From contig OY744533.1 of the NCBI GenBank assembly GCA_963556195.1, forward strand, positions 49,273,613 through 49,337,612: DNA of 64,000 nt. The letters are read 5' to 3'. This document shows positions 34,985 through 44,950 of the stretch, one piece after another. The notes beneath the pieces are model-generated. The model made no database searches, was not told the DNA's origin, and saw only the letters and a list, made by a program, of their open reading frames with translations. Source of the DNA: Sepiola atlantica (taxonomy: Eukaryota; Mollusca; Cephalopoda; Sepiida; Sepiolidae). Position numbers and translations under genes: made by a program. Position 1 is the first letter of the stretch. The number at the start of each line of letters is the position of its first letter.

Positions 34985-35345
34985 TTTAAGATTTATTCAT
35001 CAGACTGTTCTGTCAATTTCACTCGATGAACTCACCATTAGCTTTGTTGACAGCATCGAGGCGGCCACAGGTCTTCACTGTCTTCAAACTTGTGATCCTG
35101 GCCTTTAGCGCATTCTTCATATTGAAGCTAGATGTATTAGTGTCTCCTCTACCATGCCCACACAAAGAAGTCGAGGGGTTGCAGTCATGTGAGCTGAGGG
35201 GTCAGATGTCAAGTGAATTATGGTCGATTAAGTTCTCTGGCAGCCAGACCTGGGTATTCCGGTTCGTGTGGCAGGTTTTGCTGCCACCTGTATCTGCAGC
35301 TATTTGATTGATCCAAGGTTTCACTGTTACATAGCCAAGGGACTT
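34985..35345 (-). pseudogene. mariner/Tc1-superfamily transposase C-terminal copy
   Basis: Minus-strand translation in shifting frames gives 'VKPWINQIAADTG', then 'NTSSFNMKNALKARITSLKT', then 'GRLDAVNKANGEFIE' ending at about 35014. Same family as 34270-34984 (about 70 percent nucleotide similarity by eye), lying head-to-tail beside it. No intact catalytic domain. Confidence 0.65.
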
Positions 35346-35811
35346 TGTTCTTCTCCGATCCCCACGTAACCATCTCTATTTATGTAATGTTAGCTATGTG
35401 TATAAGTTTATATATTTGTATGTACAGAATTCATTCCTAAACTAATTAAAAATCATTATGGATTTTGGAACACACCTGCTAGGTGGGTAATGTGGAGTAT
35501 ATTTAGATGAATTTAATTTTATGCAAAGGGGGTAAAGAGTGGGTGGCCGACTTTTGTGAAAATTCACATACTTCCGATTTTTGTGAAATTTTAACAATAG
35601 GTATTAGACACCAATTAATAAATATTTATCTTTGGAGTTTTTTAAAGGGTTGGTGGGAGGCATAATATAGGCACAATAATCATTGGACACCAAGTAAGCA
35701 AGATCCCTGAATTTCAGTTTCTTAAGACCCCTTAAGCTTCAAATTTTAGGCATTTTAAAAAAAAATTAAAATCATGTAATGGATTTTGATCAAACTTGGA
35801 ATAAGGATTCT
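35346..35811 (+). repeat. Dispersed repeat interrupted by a U2-headed SINE
   Basis: Positions about 35430-35811 and 36178-36290 together match the family at 2915-3340 (and inverted 1068-1470): the 'ATTAGACACCAATTAA' block, a TTGATCAAACTTGGAATAAGG block and, after the SINE, GGGACATAAAAGTGGTGCAAAAC. This shows the pre-insertion sequence is continuous across the SINE. Confidence 0.65.
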
Positions 35812-35828
35812 AGACATAAGGTTTAGTA

Positions 35829-36160
35829 TTGATTTACTCCTCTCCAGGAGTTAGGCACAAGGCCAGTTTTTATCTTACTCCCACAAGTAAGATGTGACCC
35901 AAGGTCGGGTCGGGAAAGTGGGGTTTAAAAATTGCCTGGGCAGCCCCGTCGGCATTCCGCGGTAGGGGCGCCTCAGGCAGTAAGCAATAAACTTACTCCT
36001 CCCCAAAGAGGGGAGGCAAAGCCTGGGAGGGTGAACCTCCTAGAACTGCACAGGACAGACCCATAGACCGGCGTAAATCAAGACCCGAAGGCCAAGACAA
36101 TACCAGTCTATGGGGTGCAGTATCCATCGAAACAGATACTACACTTTGATCTTAGCAAAA
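35829..36160 (-). mobile_element. U2-headed SINE, complete insertion with perfect 17-bp target duplication
   Basis: Flanked by AGACATAAGGTTTAGTA at 35812-35828 and again at 36161-36177, a perfect 17-bp target-site duplication. On the minus strand it starts TTTTGCTAAGATCAAAGTGT then AGTATCTGTT (U2 snRNA 5' region, GTAGTA intact) and passes into a body with complementary CCCATAGAC / GTCTATGGG arms around a CTTCGG loop. A CTCCCC..GGGGAG hairpin follows, and it ends AACTGGCCTTGTGCCTAACT..GAGTAAATCAA. The 332-bp length and duplication length fit LINE-mediated retroposition. Only the first ~40 nt are U2; the rest is not. Confidence 0.92.
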
Positions 36161-36177
36161 AGACATAAGGTTTAGTA

Positions 36178-36795
36178 GCATTATATCTTTATTTTAATCT
36201 TTGTAATGGGACATAAAAGTGGTGCAAAACTGTTCTGTTCAAGGAATTATTTTTACCTGTCCTGGGGCAGATATTCTTCTAGTTCACTTATAATGTAGTC
36301 ATGAGAAATCAACAGTTCAAACTTAACTTAAATCATACCTTATTGCTAGCCGGTGTCCTGTGTGCATCCGTTGTTATCCTCCAAGGACCGAGGCCACTTG
36401 TTAGCTGCAACCAAACTATCTCACGCATATAACATTAATGAACTAAGCTCATCCTAATGAAGAGGAAGATGTTATTCATCTCAGTATGTTGATAGTCTAT
36501 TGCTGAAAATAAAAGAGAGGTAATAGAGAGAGAGAGATGGAGGGGGAGCACCTATAAATAAACCCATGGCTTAATTTTTACCAAAACTTAAAACATTTTG
36601 CGACACATCTGGTCAATTTGAAGCTTCCTCACAAACTGTCTAATAACAGCTGCTGCCCTTTCAATCGCCCGTTCGACATAACATCCGGTTAAGACTACAA
36701 ATTTCCGATTCTCACCCACCTGAACCCTGCTGACCCCTTTGTCTACAATACATGCTGTTTACAAGGTCAGCTGCGCAACTGGATGATATACCCAC
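36178..36795. other. Right part of interrupted repeat and non-coding DNA
   Basis: 36178-36290 completes the dispersed repeat split by the SINE. 36291-36795 shows no recognised gene; a GA-rich run lies at about 36510-36548. Confidence 0.5.
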
Positions 36796-37085
36796 TAATA
36801 TCCAATATTACATCTTTGCTCAGAATGTGGATGTAACCATTGGTGATCCATTGATGAACTCTGGCATTCTGCCGGTGTCAGATCATCAACCATGTGTTTT
36901 TCTCTGAGGTCACCTTGTAGTCGCATCCCGAATCTTTCAATTTTTTCCTGACCTTTTCTCATTCTCCTGCTGATGTCTAAGATCTTTTTATTTGTCCTTA
37001 GGGCATGGATTCCAAGGAGAACTGTTTTTTCACAAATATGGAAGTTCAAAATTGTCCAGAATCAATTATTCTGCAAAAAAATAAT
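36796..37085 (-). pseudogene. mariner/Tc1-superfamily transposase N-terminal copy
   Basis: A minus-strand ORF (37049-36795) reads 'ICEKTVLLGIHALRTNKKIL', then 'DISRRMRKGQEKIERFGMRL', then 'DDLTPAECQ'. It aligns at nucleotide level with the N-terminal part of the 34270-34984 copy (TTCCAAGGAGAACT and CACAAATATGGAAGTTC blocks). Basic and helical as expected for the DNA-binding region. No catalytic part follows. Confidence 0.5.
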
Positions 37086-37888
37086 GGAAAAATAGACACT
37101 ATTTCATGAAGACAAGACTGAACGAAAGTAAAAAAAAAAAAAAAAAAAAAAAAATATACCTAAATTTAGTTAAAAATTGCGAACCAGTATCGTCCGCGCC
37201 CTGTGTACACACCCATATATATGGAAAGAGATGATTAATAGAAGGCAATTGCTTGTCTCTTACATAAATATAACAAAACATTTGAATAAATATTATGAAA
37301 TAAATGATCTACTGCAGTTTTGAGATACCGATTGCTTCTGGTTTAAAATCAACATTGAGAACTAGATATGGTTTGTTTAAGCTTAAATTGAAATAGTGAT
37401 CCATTATGTTAAGTTTACAGTCAAATTACGAGAGATTTATAATTTGCTATCCATATATATATATATATATATATATAGCAATGTTGTTTATGTGCATCGC
37501 GGCATCAGTTAAATGGTTGATCTAAGAGCCAAACTAACTGCAATTGGAATCGGCACCGTCAATCCAATGTCCACATCTGTCGAAAGTTCTTGAACCGTTT
37601 TTAAAACTCATTATTCAAAATTTAAAGTACATAAAAATAAGATTAGAAACAAATGTTCCGACATTTTTAGTATTCCCTTTTAGTTGTACATATTTGATGT
37701 TTACCTTTAAAGAGAAAACCTTTTTTATTAAAAATGAATAAAACATTTATAAATGTTTACTGATATATTTTTACTTTAATAAGAATTTTTCATTTTTTAT
37801 TTTAGAAAAACTATTTTCGATCCATGCAGAGAGGTAAAAAAATATTCCACACTGAACTCATTTAAATAGGTTAACAAGACAAAAAAGT
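37086..37888. other. AT-rich non-coding DNA
   Basis: Poly-A near 37130-37154 and (TA)n near 37453-37478. No gene. Confidence 0.55.
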
Positions 37889-37972
37889 TAGTTAGATCTG
37901 TGGCTGTAAGCACTCTCCTTCAATTCCAATATTTTATGACATCATGGGCTCGAATCTCACACTAGACAATTG
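37889..37972 (+). repeat. tRNA-like SINE head
   Basis: An A-box-like region (CTGTGGCTGTAAGCACTC) and a B-box-like GGGCTCGAATCTC (37946-37958) lie ~50 bp apart, as in tRNA-derived SINEs. It does not fold into a good cloverleaf by eye, so it is not a functional tRNA. Confidence 0.5.
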
Positions 37973-38239
37973 TTTCTTTTTGTTTTTCTGCTATAGCTTT
38001 CCAGTTATTTCCTAGCCGATATCAATCATCATCATAATCCTAAATATTTTTTTGATAAGAAATGGATGAAAAATATTTAATGACTGTTCTCAACTTAACT
38101 ATGAAATTCAACAGTCGAGAAACACGCTATAGACAGGTACTTCAGTTAGTATATGAACATAAAAAAAAGTATATAGAAATCATTTTTTTTTTTAATCTCT
38201 TTAATTGGCAGTATTTTAAAAATTTGTCTGCCCATGCAG

Positions 38240-38352
38240 GTCTCTATAGCAACATTGACATGCCGTTTCTTGTCTGATCATCGAAGTTAAACAACGTTGA
38301 GCCATGTCAGTACTTAAATGGGTGACCATTTAGCAATAACAGATGCTGTATG
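38240..38352 (+). pseudogene. 5S rRNA-like sequence (5S pseudogene or 5S-derived SINE head)
   Basis: About 113 bp follow the whole 5S rRNA order: GTCTCTATAG at the 5' end, CTTGTCTGATCATCGAAGTT, AACAACGTTGAGCCATGTCA, GTACTTAAATGGGTGACCAT and a final ACAGATGCTGTATG. These correspond to the conserved GTCTGATCTCGGAAG, AGCAGGGTCGGGCC, TAGTACTTGGATGGGAGACC and GGTGCTGTA blocks of 5S. Many substitutions and no T-run after the end argue against a working gene. Sequence after it (to about 38460) could be a SINE body. Confidence 0.8.
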
Positions 38353-39269
38353 TAAAACACTCCAACCAGCTGTATAAATGAGTACCAGTCTTGTTTGGAA
38401 TAAAACTGAAGGCAGACTAGCATCCTGTCATGAATGTTTCATGCCATGCACCCTGTTTAAACCTGTAGCATTGTCATACAAAATAAGCTACTTGTAACCT
38501 TGCATGGAGAGTTGTCGGCCTACATTGTAAACAAGTGGCTGCTACTGTTTTGAACAGAAACAGCTGTTCGTCTCTCTGAAAGTAGTTGTCTCATTGGATA
38601 GTGACATCCAATTGTTAAACGAGGTCGTAGTGGTGATTTTATTGAATGAAAGAAACTGTCGACTGGATTTGAGACCATTAAATTAATTAAAATTACATTT
38701 AAATTTGGCTAGACAAATCTTATCTTGTTTTTTTTCTTTTTTTTTTTAAAGATCTATACATGGTAGTAATTTATCATTTCATTGTACTAATATGATCTTT
38801 TATTAAGTCTAATGTTAAGGAGCTAAACAATAACTAAAAAATTGTTTTCCACTTTCGTTGATTTTAAATAAATAAAAAAATAAAAACTGTCTTAAAAATT
38901 AATTTAAATTGATAATTAATGTATATGAAGAAAGAAAAAGTAGACTGGATTTGAGACCATTTTTCAATTGTGTAGGTTTTAACATCCAAAATTCACCTTG
39001 CTGCTAACAGAGCACAGTCAACAGAATATCTTCAACTATTATTATCTAGTTCTAACAGATCAGGCTGTCTGAAGATACTGGCTTCCTGACCTAAAATGCA
39101 CCAAACATTGAAGTTATTGTTGTTTCCTTTCCCTTTGCAAAACTCAATCATGTGCTGCAAAGCCAAAATCAAAAACATTTTCCTCTACAAAACAACTAAA
39201 CCAAACATCATGAATAAATACTTGAACATATAAAGAACTTGAAGCATAATTTTTTTTTACCAAAATGAC
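38353..39269. other. Non-coding DNA
   Basis: Near 38560-38620 a short block (CTGTTCGTCTCTCTGA) also found at 59350 suggests a shared repeat. No gene recognised. Confidence 0.45.
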
Positions 39270-39332
39270 TGGATTCGGCATTAAATAACCCAAAAAGGTT
39301 CATATGCCGTAAAACAAAACAACCAATCAACC
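39270..39332 (+). repeat. LINE 3'-end fragment
   Basis: Ends CATATGCCGTAAAACAAAAC followed by AACCAATCAACC, the same type of terminus as the LINE tail at 50070-50538 (GATGTGCCATAAAACAAC). A short truncated copy. Confidence 0.45.
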
Positions 39333-40271
39333 ACTATTAGGACTTTATACAGTAGTATTGTGAAGTTTGTTAGCACGAGACATCAATAAATAGCAAAAAT
39401 TATATTACACTTGATGTTATTTTTAATCAAGCCCTGTAACAAGATTAACTGCCTTTTCTAGGGTAAACTTTTACAAGGAATCAAACTGCAATAGTTATTC
39501 AATTTGAACCTTTGATTTGGGGAAATACTCTAAAAATAATGGAACAAAAAATGTTTTCAAATTTTGCACTTAACTATCTGAAATAAACATCAATAAAATT
39601 CAAAATCCTTTCTGCGATCCAAACATTTGGTACAAATAAACTTCAGTCTATGACTTGTTCATCAAGTTTCAATCATAATTGCCTAACAGTTTTTGTTTTA
39701 GTGCCACTAAAAAGAGGTGAGCAATATACATAGCAACCACTGAGCACTATCTAACATTATCCTTTTTGTTATATATTTATCCTTTAGGTTCACTAAATAA
39801 ACTTAACCGCCATTTTGACACAGGAAAAAAAGATAATTTTTATTTCTGTTCTGTTTACCATCATCATCATCATTATGGATATACGTATATATACTTTACT
39901 CGTGGGTGGTTTTAAATGAATTCATAAATCTTTATATTGTAAGACGGGCATAAGGTGTCAGGTGCTGCCTTTTCTCTTTATTGATTGGTCAAAATTTCTT
40001 TAAAAATCTTGCCGTCCCCCACACACATATATTGTTTTCTTTTCTCTGAAAAGAAAAAAACTTGGCACGTTTCCCAATACGACTGTGAAATATTGCAATG
40101 TTTAACTGCTGCAGCTACTAGCTGTCCTTCAGCTAGAAAGCGGCTTAACACTTGGTTTATGACATTGTGAAGAAGGGGCAGTTTATTTCTGTTCCCAAAT
40201 CAAGAGATGTGAGTGTACTTACTGCCATAAGACCTGATATATAATAATTCTTACTCCTTGGCGTTCAGGAG
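39333..40271. other. Non-coding DNA with partial MITE copy
   Basis: 39636-39712 is a partial copy of the inverted-repeat element at 15845-16310 (AAATAAACTTCAGT, ATGACTTGTTCATCAAGTTT blocks). The remainder is unassigned. Confidence 0.5.
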
Positions 40272-40469
40272 AGAAGCAAAGTGTAGTATCTGTTCTGATA
40301 CTACATTTCCTCTTTTCTGTCCTTGGTCAGTGAAGAAGAAATCATTCTGGACTAAGCCAATTTTCATTTTTGTCAACATCTAGAGTGCCCTTTTCTGAGA
40401 ACTGGATTTTCCCCTAAATTAAAAACCGATCTTGTGTCTAACTCTGCCCTCGTAGGGAGGCAAGTAAAA
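40272..40469 (+). mobile_element. U2-headed SINE, diverged copy with distinct body
   Basis: Head AAGCAAAGTGTAGTATCTGT (40275 on), then a shorter, different body (ATACTACATTTCCTCTTTTC), then the family tail as AAAACCGATCTTGTGTCTAA and GGGAGGCAAGTAAA near 40421-40469. The same short body is seen on the minus strand at 48776-48897, so it represents a subfamily that shares head and tail but not the long middle. Confidence 0.65.
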
Positions 40470-40714
40470 TTCGAATTTATTGTGTTGTCAGAATTATCCG
40501 CTAAAAATTCTTGATCTGAGGCGCTAAATTTCTGATTATACTCTTCTAGGAGTATAGAGATGTTGCATCAGTTGTTCCTCTTTATTTGTCTCCTCACTCG
40601 GTCAAAGTAAGACAAGTTCTGTTTTTAATCTAGGAAAAATGCTACTCTCCAAAATGAGGTACTCTGAATCAGGACAAAAATGAAAATTGTCCCAGTCGAG
40701 GATTTCTCTTATGT

Positions 40715-40752
40715 CAGAACAAGTCCTACACTGTGATCCTGGTCTCAAAGTC
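40715..40752 (-). pseudogene. U2 head fragment at the edge of a minisatellite
   Basis: The minus strand reads CTTTGAGACCAGGATCACAG then TGTAGGACTTGTTCTG, a diverged U2 5' region. Directly beyond its 5' end (from 40755) the 2.2-kb CT-rich array begins. Confidence 0.6.
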
Positions 40753-40754
40753 AA

Positions 40755-42960
40755 TCTTCGCCCCTCTCCCTTTTTCTCTTCGCCCCTCTCCCTTTTTCTC
40801 TTCGCCCCTCTCTCTCTCTGTTTCTCTTCGCCCCTCTCTCTCTCTGTTTCTCTTCGCCCCTCTCTCTCTCTGTTTCTCTTCGCCCCTCTCTCTCTCTGTT
40901 TCTCTTCGCCCCTCTCTCTCTCTGTTTCTCTTCGCCCCTCTCTCTCTCTGTTTCTCTTAGCCCCTCTCTCTCTCTGTTTCTCTTAGCCCCTCTCTCTCTC
41001 TGTTTCTCTTAGCCCCTCTCTCTCTCTGTTTCTCTTAGCCCCTCTCTCTCTCTGGTTCTCTTAGCCCCTCTCTCTCTCTCTGTTTCTCTTAGCCCCTCTC
41101 TCTCTCTCTGTTTCTCTTAGCCCCTCTCTCTCTCTCTGTTTCTCTAAGCCCCTCTCTCTCTCTGTTTCTCTTAGCCTCTCTCTCTCTCTGTTTCTCTTAG
41201 CCTCTCTCTCTCTCTGTTTCTCTTAGCCCCTCTCTCTCTCTCTGTTTCTCTTAGCCCCTCTCTCTCTCTCTGTTTCTCTTAGCCCCTCTCTCTGTTTCTC
41301 TTAGCCCCCCTCTCTCTCTCTGTTTCTCTTAGCCCCTCTCTCTCTCTCTGTTTCTCTTAGCCCCTCTCTCTCTCTGTTTCTCTTAGCCCCTCTCTCTCTC
41401 TGTTTCTCTTAGCCCCTCTCTCTCTCTGTTTCTCTTAGCCCTTCTCTCTCTCTGTTTCTCTTAGCCCTTCTCTCTCTCTGTTTCTCTTAGCCTTTCTCTC
41501 TCTCTGTTTCTCTTAGTCCCTCTCTCTCTCTGTTTCTCTTAGCCCCTCTCTCTCTCTGTTTCTCTTAGCCCCTCTCTCTCTCTGTTTCTCTTAGCCCCTC
41601 TCTCTCTCTGTTTCTCTTAGCCCCTCTCTCTCTCTGTTTCTCTTAGCCCCTCTCTCTCTCTGTTTCTCTTAGCCCCTCTCTCTCTCTTTTTCTCTTAGCC
41701 CCTCTCTCTCTCTTTTTCTCTTAGCCCCTCTCTCTCTCTTTTTCTCTTAGCCCCTCTCTCTCTCTTTTTCTCTTAGCCCCTCTCTCTCTCTTTTTCTCTT
41801 AGCCCCTCTCTCTCTCTTTTTCTCTTAGCCCCTCTCTCTCTCTTTTTCTCTTAGCCCCTCTCTCTCTCTTTTTCTCTTAGCCCCTCTCTCTCTCTTTTTC
41901 TCTTAGCCCCTCTCTCTCTCTTTTTCTCTTAGCCCCCCTCTCTCTCTCTTTTTCTCTTAGCCCCCCTCTCTCTCTCTTTTTCTCTTAGCCCCTCTCTCTC
42001 TTTTTCTCTTAGCCCCTCTCTCTCTCTTTTTCTCTTAGCCCCTCTCTCTCTTTTTTTCTCTTAGCCCCTCTCTCTCTTTTTTTCTCTTAGCCCCTCTCTC
42101 TCTTTTTTTCTCTTAGCCCCTCTCTCTCTCTTTTTCTCTTAGCCCCTCTCTCTCTCTTTTTCTCTTAGCCCCTCTCTTTCTCTTTTTCTCTTAGCCCCTC
42201 TCTCTCTCTTTTTCTCTTAGCCTCTCTCTCTCTTTTTCTCTTAGCCTCTCTCTCTCTTTTTCTCTTAGCCTCTCTCTCTCTTTTTCTCTTAGCCTCTCTC
42301 TCTCTTTTTCTCTTAGCCTCTCTCTCTCTTTTTCTCTTAGCCTCTCTCTCTCTTTTTCTCTTAGCCTCTCTCTCTCTTTTTCTCTTCGCCACTCTCTCTC
42401 TCTTTTTCTCTTCGCCACTCTCTCTTTTTCTCTTCGCCACTCTCTCTTTTTCTCTTCGCCACTCTCTCTTTTTCTCTTCGCCACTCTCTCTTTTTCTCTT
42501 CGCCACTCTCTCTTTTTCTCTTAGCCACTCTCTCTTTTTCTCTTCGCCTCTCTCTCTCTCTCTCTTCGCCACTCTCTCTCTCTCTCTCTTCGCCACTCTC
42601 TCTCTCTTCGCCACTCTCTCTCTCTTCGCCACTCTCTCTCTCTTCGCCACTCTCTCTCTCTTCGCCACTCTCTCTCTCTCTTCGCCACTCTCTCTCTCTC
42701 TCTCTCTCTTCGCCACTCTCTCTCTCTCTCTCTTCGCCACTCTCTCTCTCTCTCTTCGCCACTCTCTCTCTCTTCGCCACTCTCTCTCTCTCTCTCTCTC
42801 TCTTCGCCACTCTCTCTCTCTCTCTCTCTCTTCGCCACTCTCTCTCTCTCTCTCTCCCTTTTTCTCTTCGTCACTCTCTCTCTCTCTCTCTCTATTTTTC
42901 TCTTCGTCACTCTCTCTCTCCATTTTTCTCTTCGCCACTCTCTCTCTTTCACTCTGTGCC
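40755..42960. repeat. 2.2-kb polypyrimidine minisatellite
   Basis: Nearly pure C/T on the plus strand, built of units of about 18-27 bp such as TTAGCCCCTCTCTCTCTCTG plus TTTCTC. Unit type changes along the array: TTCGCCCC then TTAGCCCC with GTTTCTC, then TTTTTCTC, then shorter TTCGCCACTCTCTC at the right. ORFs across it (for example 257 codons on the minus strand) are repeats of R/E/K codons present in several frames, so they are not genes. Such mirror-like purine/pyrimidine tracts can form triplex (H-) DNA. Confidence 0.97.
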
Positions 42961-44079
42961 CCTTTCTATGGGCAAATATCGTTGCCAATCTGCAATGCCT
43001 AGTGTGGCGACTATGGCAAAATCCCCTGAATGGCAATCACCAATAAGGTGCACGGAAATCAGGGATGGGGTCCTTGCCCAGGCGTGACTAAAACCCTAAT
43101 GGTGGTGATGAACAGTTCTTTTCCTCTCTCTCTCGCTTCCCCCTAATATGTTAAAACACATGGATATATTTTCCAATATTTATTTCCAAAAGTGATCAAT
43201 ACAGAGTGTGTATAATAAACCTAGAATATTGAATGGCTACACTAATATGAAGTGAGTGGACAATAGAGATTGTCTTGTTTCGATTTTCAGAGAACAGTAC
43301 TTTCATTGCTGCCTTACAACACACTAACACACACATCCATCTCTTCATTCATATGTTACCAAAATTTCTTCAAAGAGCCATTATGTATCCTTTCTTTTTC
43401 CCTTTTGAGCACACTTTATCTTCTATTATTAAGATCTTCACACATACATGCCACCTGCCGTAACTCTTGGGCATATTCCATGTTTTATTGTTGTAATCTT
43501 ACAAGCTGTTTAAATCCAAACCACACACACATATTCATCTCTTCATCCATATGTTATCAAAGATTTGGATAATTTGATGGTGACCCAAGGTGGGGTTAGC
43601 TGAATAGTAAGGATGTGGGATGTGAAGAAAAAAAACCTTCCTTTGCAACCTTCTCTGTAGGTCAAGCAATTTTTAACCGTTTTAAGGTAATGAATTGACA
43701 TAAACTGTAACTCTTTCGTAGTGATGAAGGAAGGCTTATTAACAGTTGCCTTTTCTACTGCTAAAGATGCTTTGAAATAAGTCTTTAGCTTTCTGTAATT
43801 GGAGAACATCCTCACTCGACCACAACTATACTCCGGTATTTCACCGCCTCTCCTATTTTCTACGCATGTTCAATAGCAATTTTTATCAACCTAACTCTTT
43901 ATTCTATAGTTTAATTTATTTTCTTTGTATTCCTTTTAGCCAATGTTTACTTTCAATGAAATTATAACTTCAGTGATTCAACTTTGGCTCAGCATCATCT
44001 TCTCTTCCTCCATAAACTTAATTCATCACTCAAGCACATGTTCACAACATTTATGGTTTAACGAAAGAGTATATCATTG
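42961..44079. other. Non-coding DNA after the minisatellite
   Basis: 42956-43110 is GC-richer (CCTAGTGTGGCGACTATGG region) and may be the flank of an old repeat. ORFs at 43270-43815 are unrecognised. No gene called. Confidence 0.5.
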
Positions 44080-44950
44080 GTATGTGTCTGCTCGTGTAAC
44101 TAATGCCTCCCACCTAGTTGTGGTGATGTCGCGTATCCTCCTGACTCTCTCACACCATCTCGCTCTCTCCTCCATCACACCTGGTAGGTCTTCATAGGTG
44201 CATTGTGAGTCTTCTGTTAGTTGTTTGGTGTAGGTTCTGTGCGGTCTACCCACTGATCCACATCCCTGTTTTGGCATCCAGAGAAGAATATAGCTGATGA
44301 CGTCATCCCTAGCCCTCCAGAAATGTCTCGCAAATCTTGTTCTATTCTCTCTGATCAGGGCTGAAATCTGAGGGAGGTGTCCATAGAGTTGCTCTCTCGT
44401 GGGGTGCTGTCTCCAGGAAATGAGATGTTAAGAGCAGCTCTTAGCATTCTGGTGTATACACCATCAATTTTTTTCAATCTTTTGGTGAAAGTCCAAGTGC
44501 TACTTCAATATACGAGTACTGATACAACAATGGCTTCAAAGAAGTCACATTTCATCTTGGTAGGAAGACTTGACTCCCACATAGCTTTCATCTTGTCCAC
44601 TCCTGCTCAGGCCTTCACTTCACACTCTGGAATTTTTCTTGGCAACTTTACTACCATGATATATAAACTCGTCAACATTTTTTAGACAAGTCCCACTTAG
44701 GGAAGAGATATTTCCATGTTGATTCAGGAGAATGTCGTCTGTTTTGCTTGTGTTGACAAAAAGCATAATGCAATTTGCCATTTCTTCAAGACAGTTTAGT
44801 AGGGCTTCTGCCTGTCTAGGAAAAATTACAATGTCATCAGCATAGCCTGCATCTGTGATTTTCTCTGCTGAATACCTTCTGCTTCTTGCAGGTACCAATG
44901 TCAAGCCATTTTCTTTGATGGGTACAGTTGTCTGAAAATTGTTTACTGTT
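44080..44950 (-). pseudogene. RTE-like LINE, RT active site to C-terminus, broken
   Basis: Minus strand, N to C: 'ITDAGYADDIVIF' with an intact YADD active site near 44820-44860; 'LNCLEEMANCIMLFVNTSKT'; and 'NVDEFIYHGS' near 44650-44690. A frame-shifted middle with 'YGVYTRMLRAALNIS' type sequence near 44430-44470 follows, and finally 'MPKQGCGSVGRPHRTYTKQL' and 'MEERARWCERVRRI' near 44110-44277, the usual 'GRPK.TY...L..D...' C-terminus. At least two frameshifts; truncated at the 5' end. Confidence 0.85.

Noticed and set aside
38240..38352. Functional 5S rRNA gene
   Set aside because: Too many substitutions in conserved helices and no T-run terminator.
42165..43036. Arg/Glu-rich ORFs up to 257 codons on the minus strand
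   Set aside because: Low-complexity translation of the CT/GA array; several frames are open at once and there is no unique domain.
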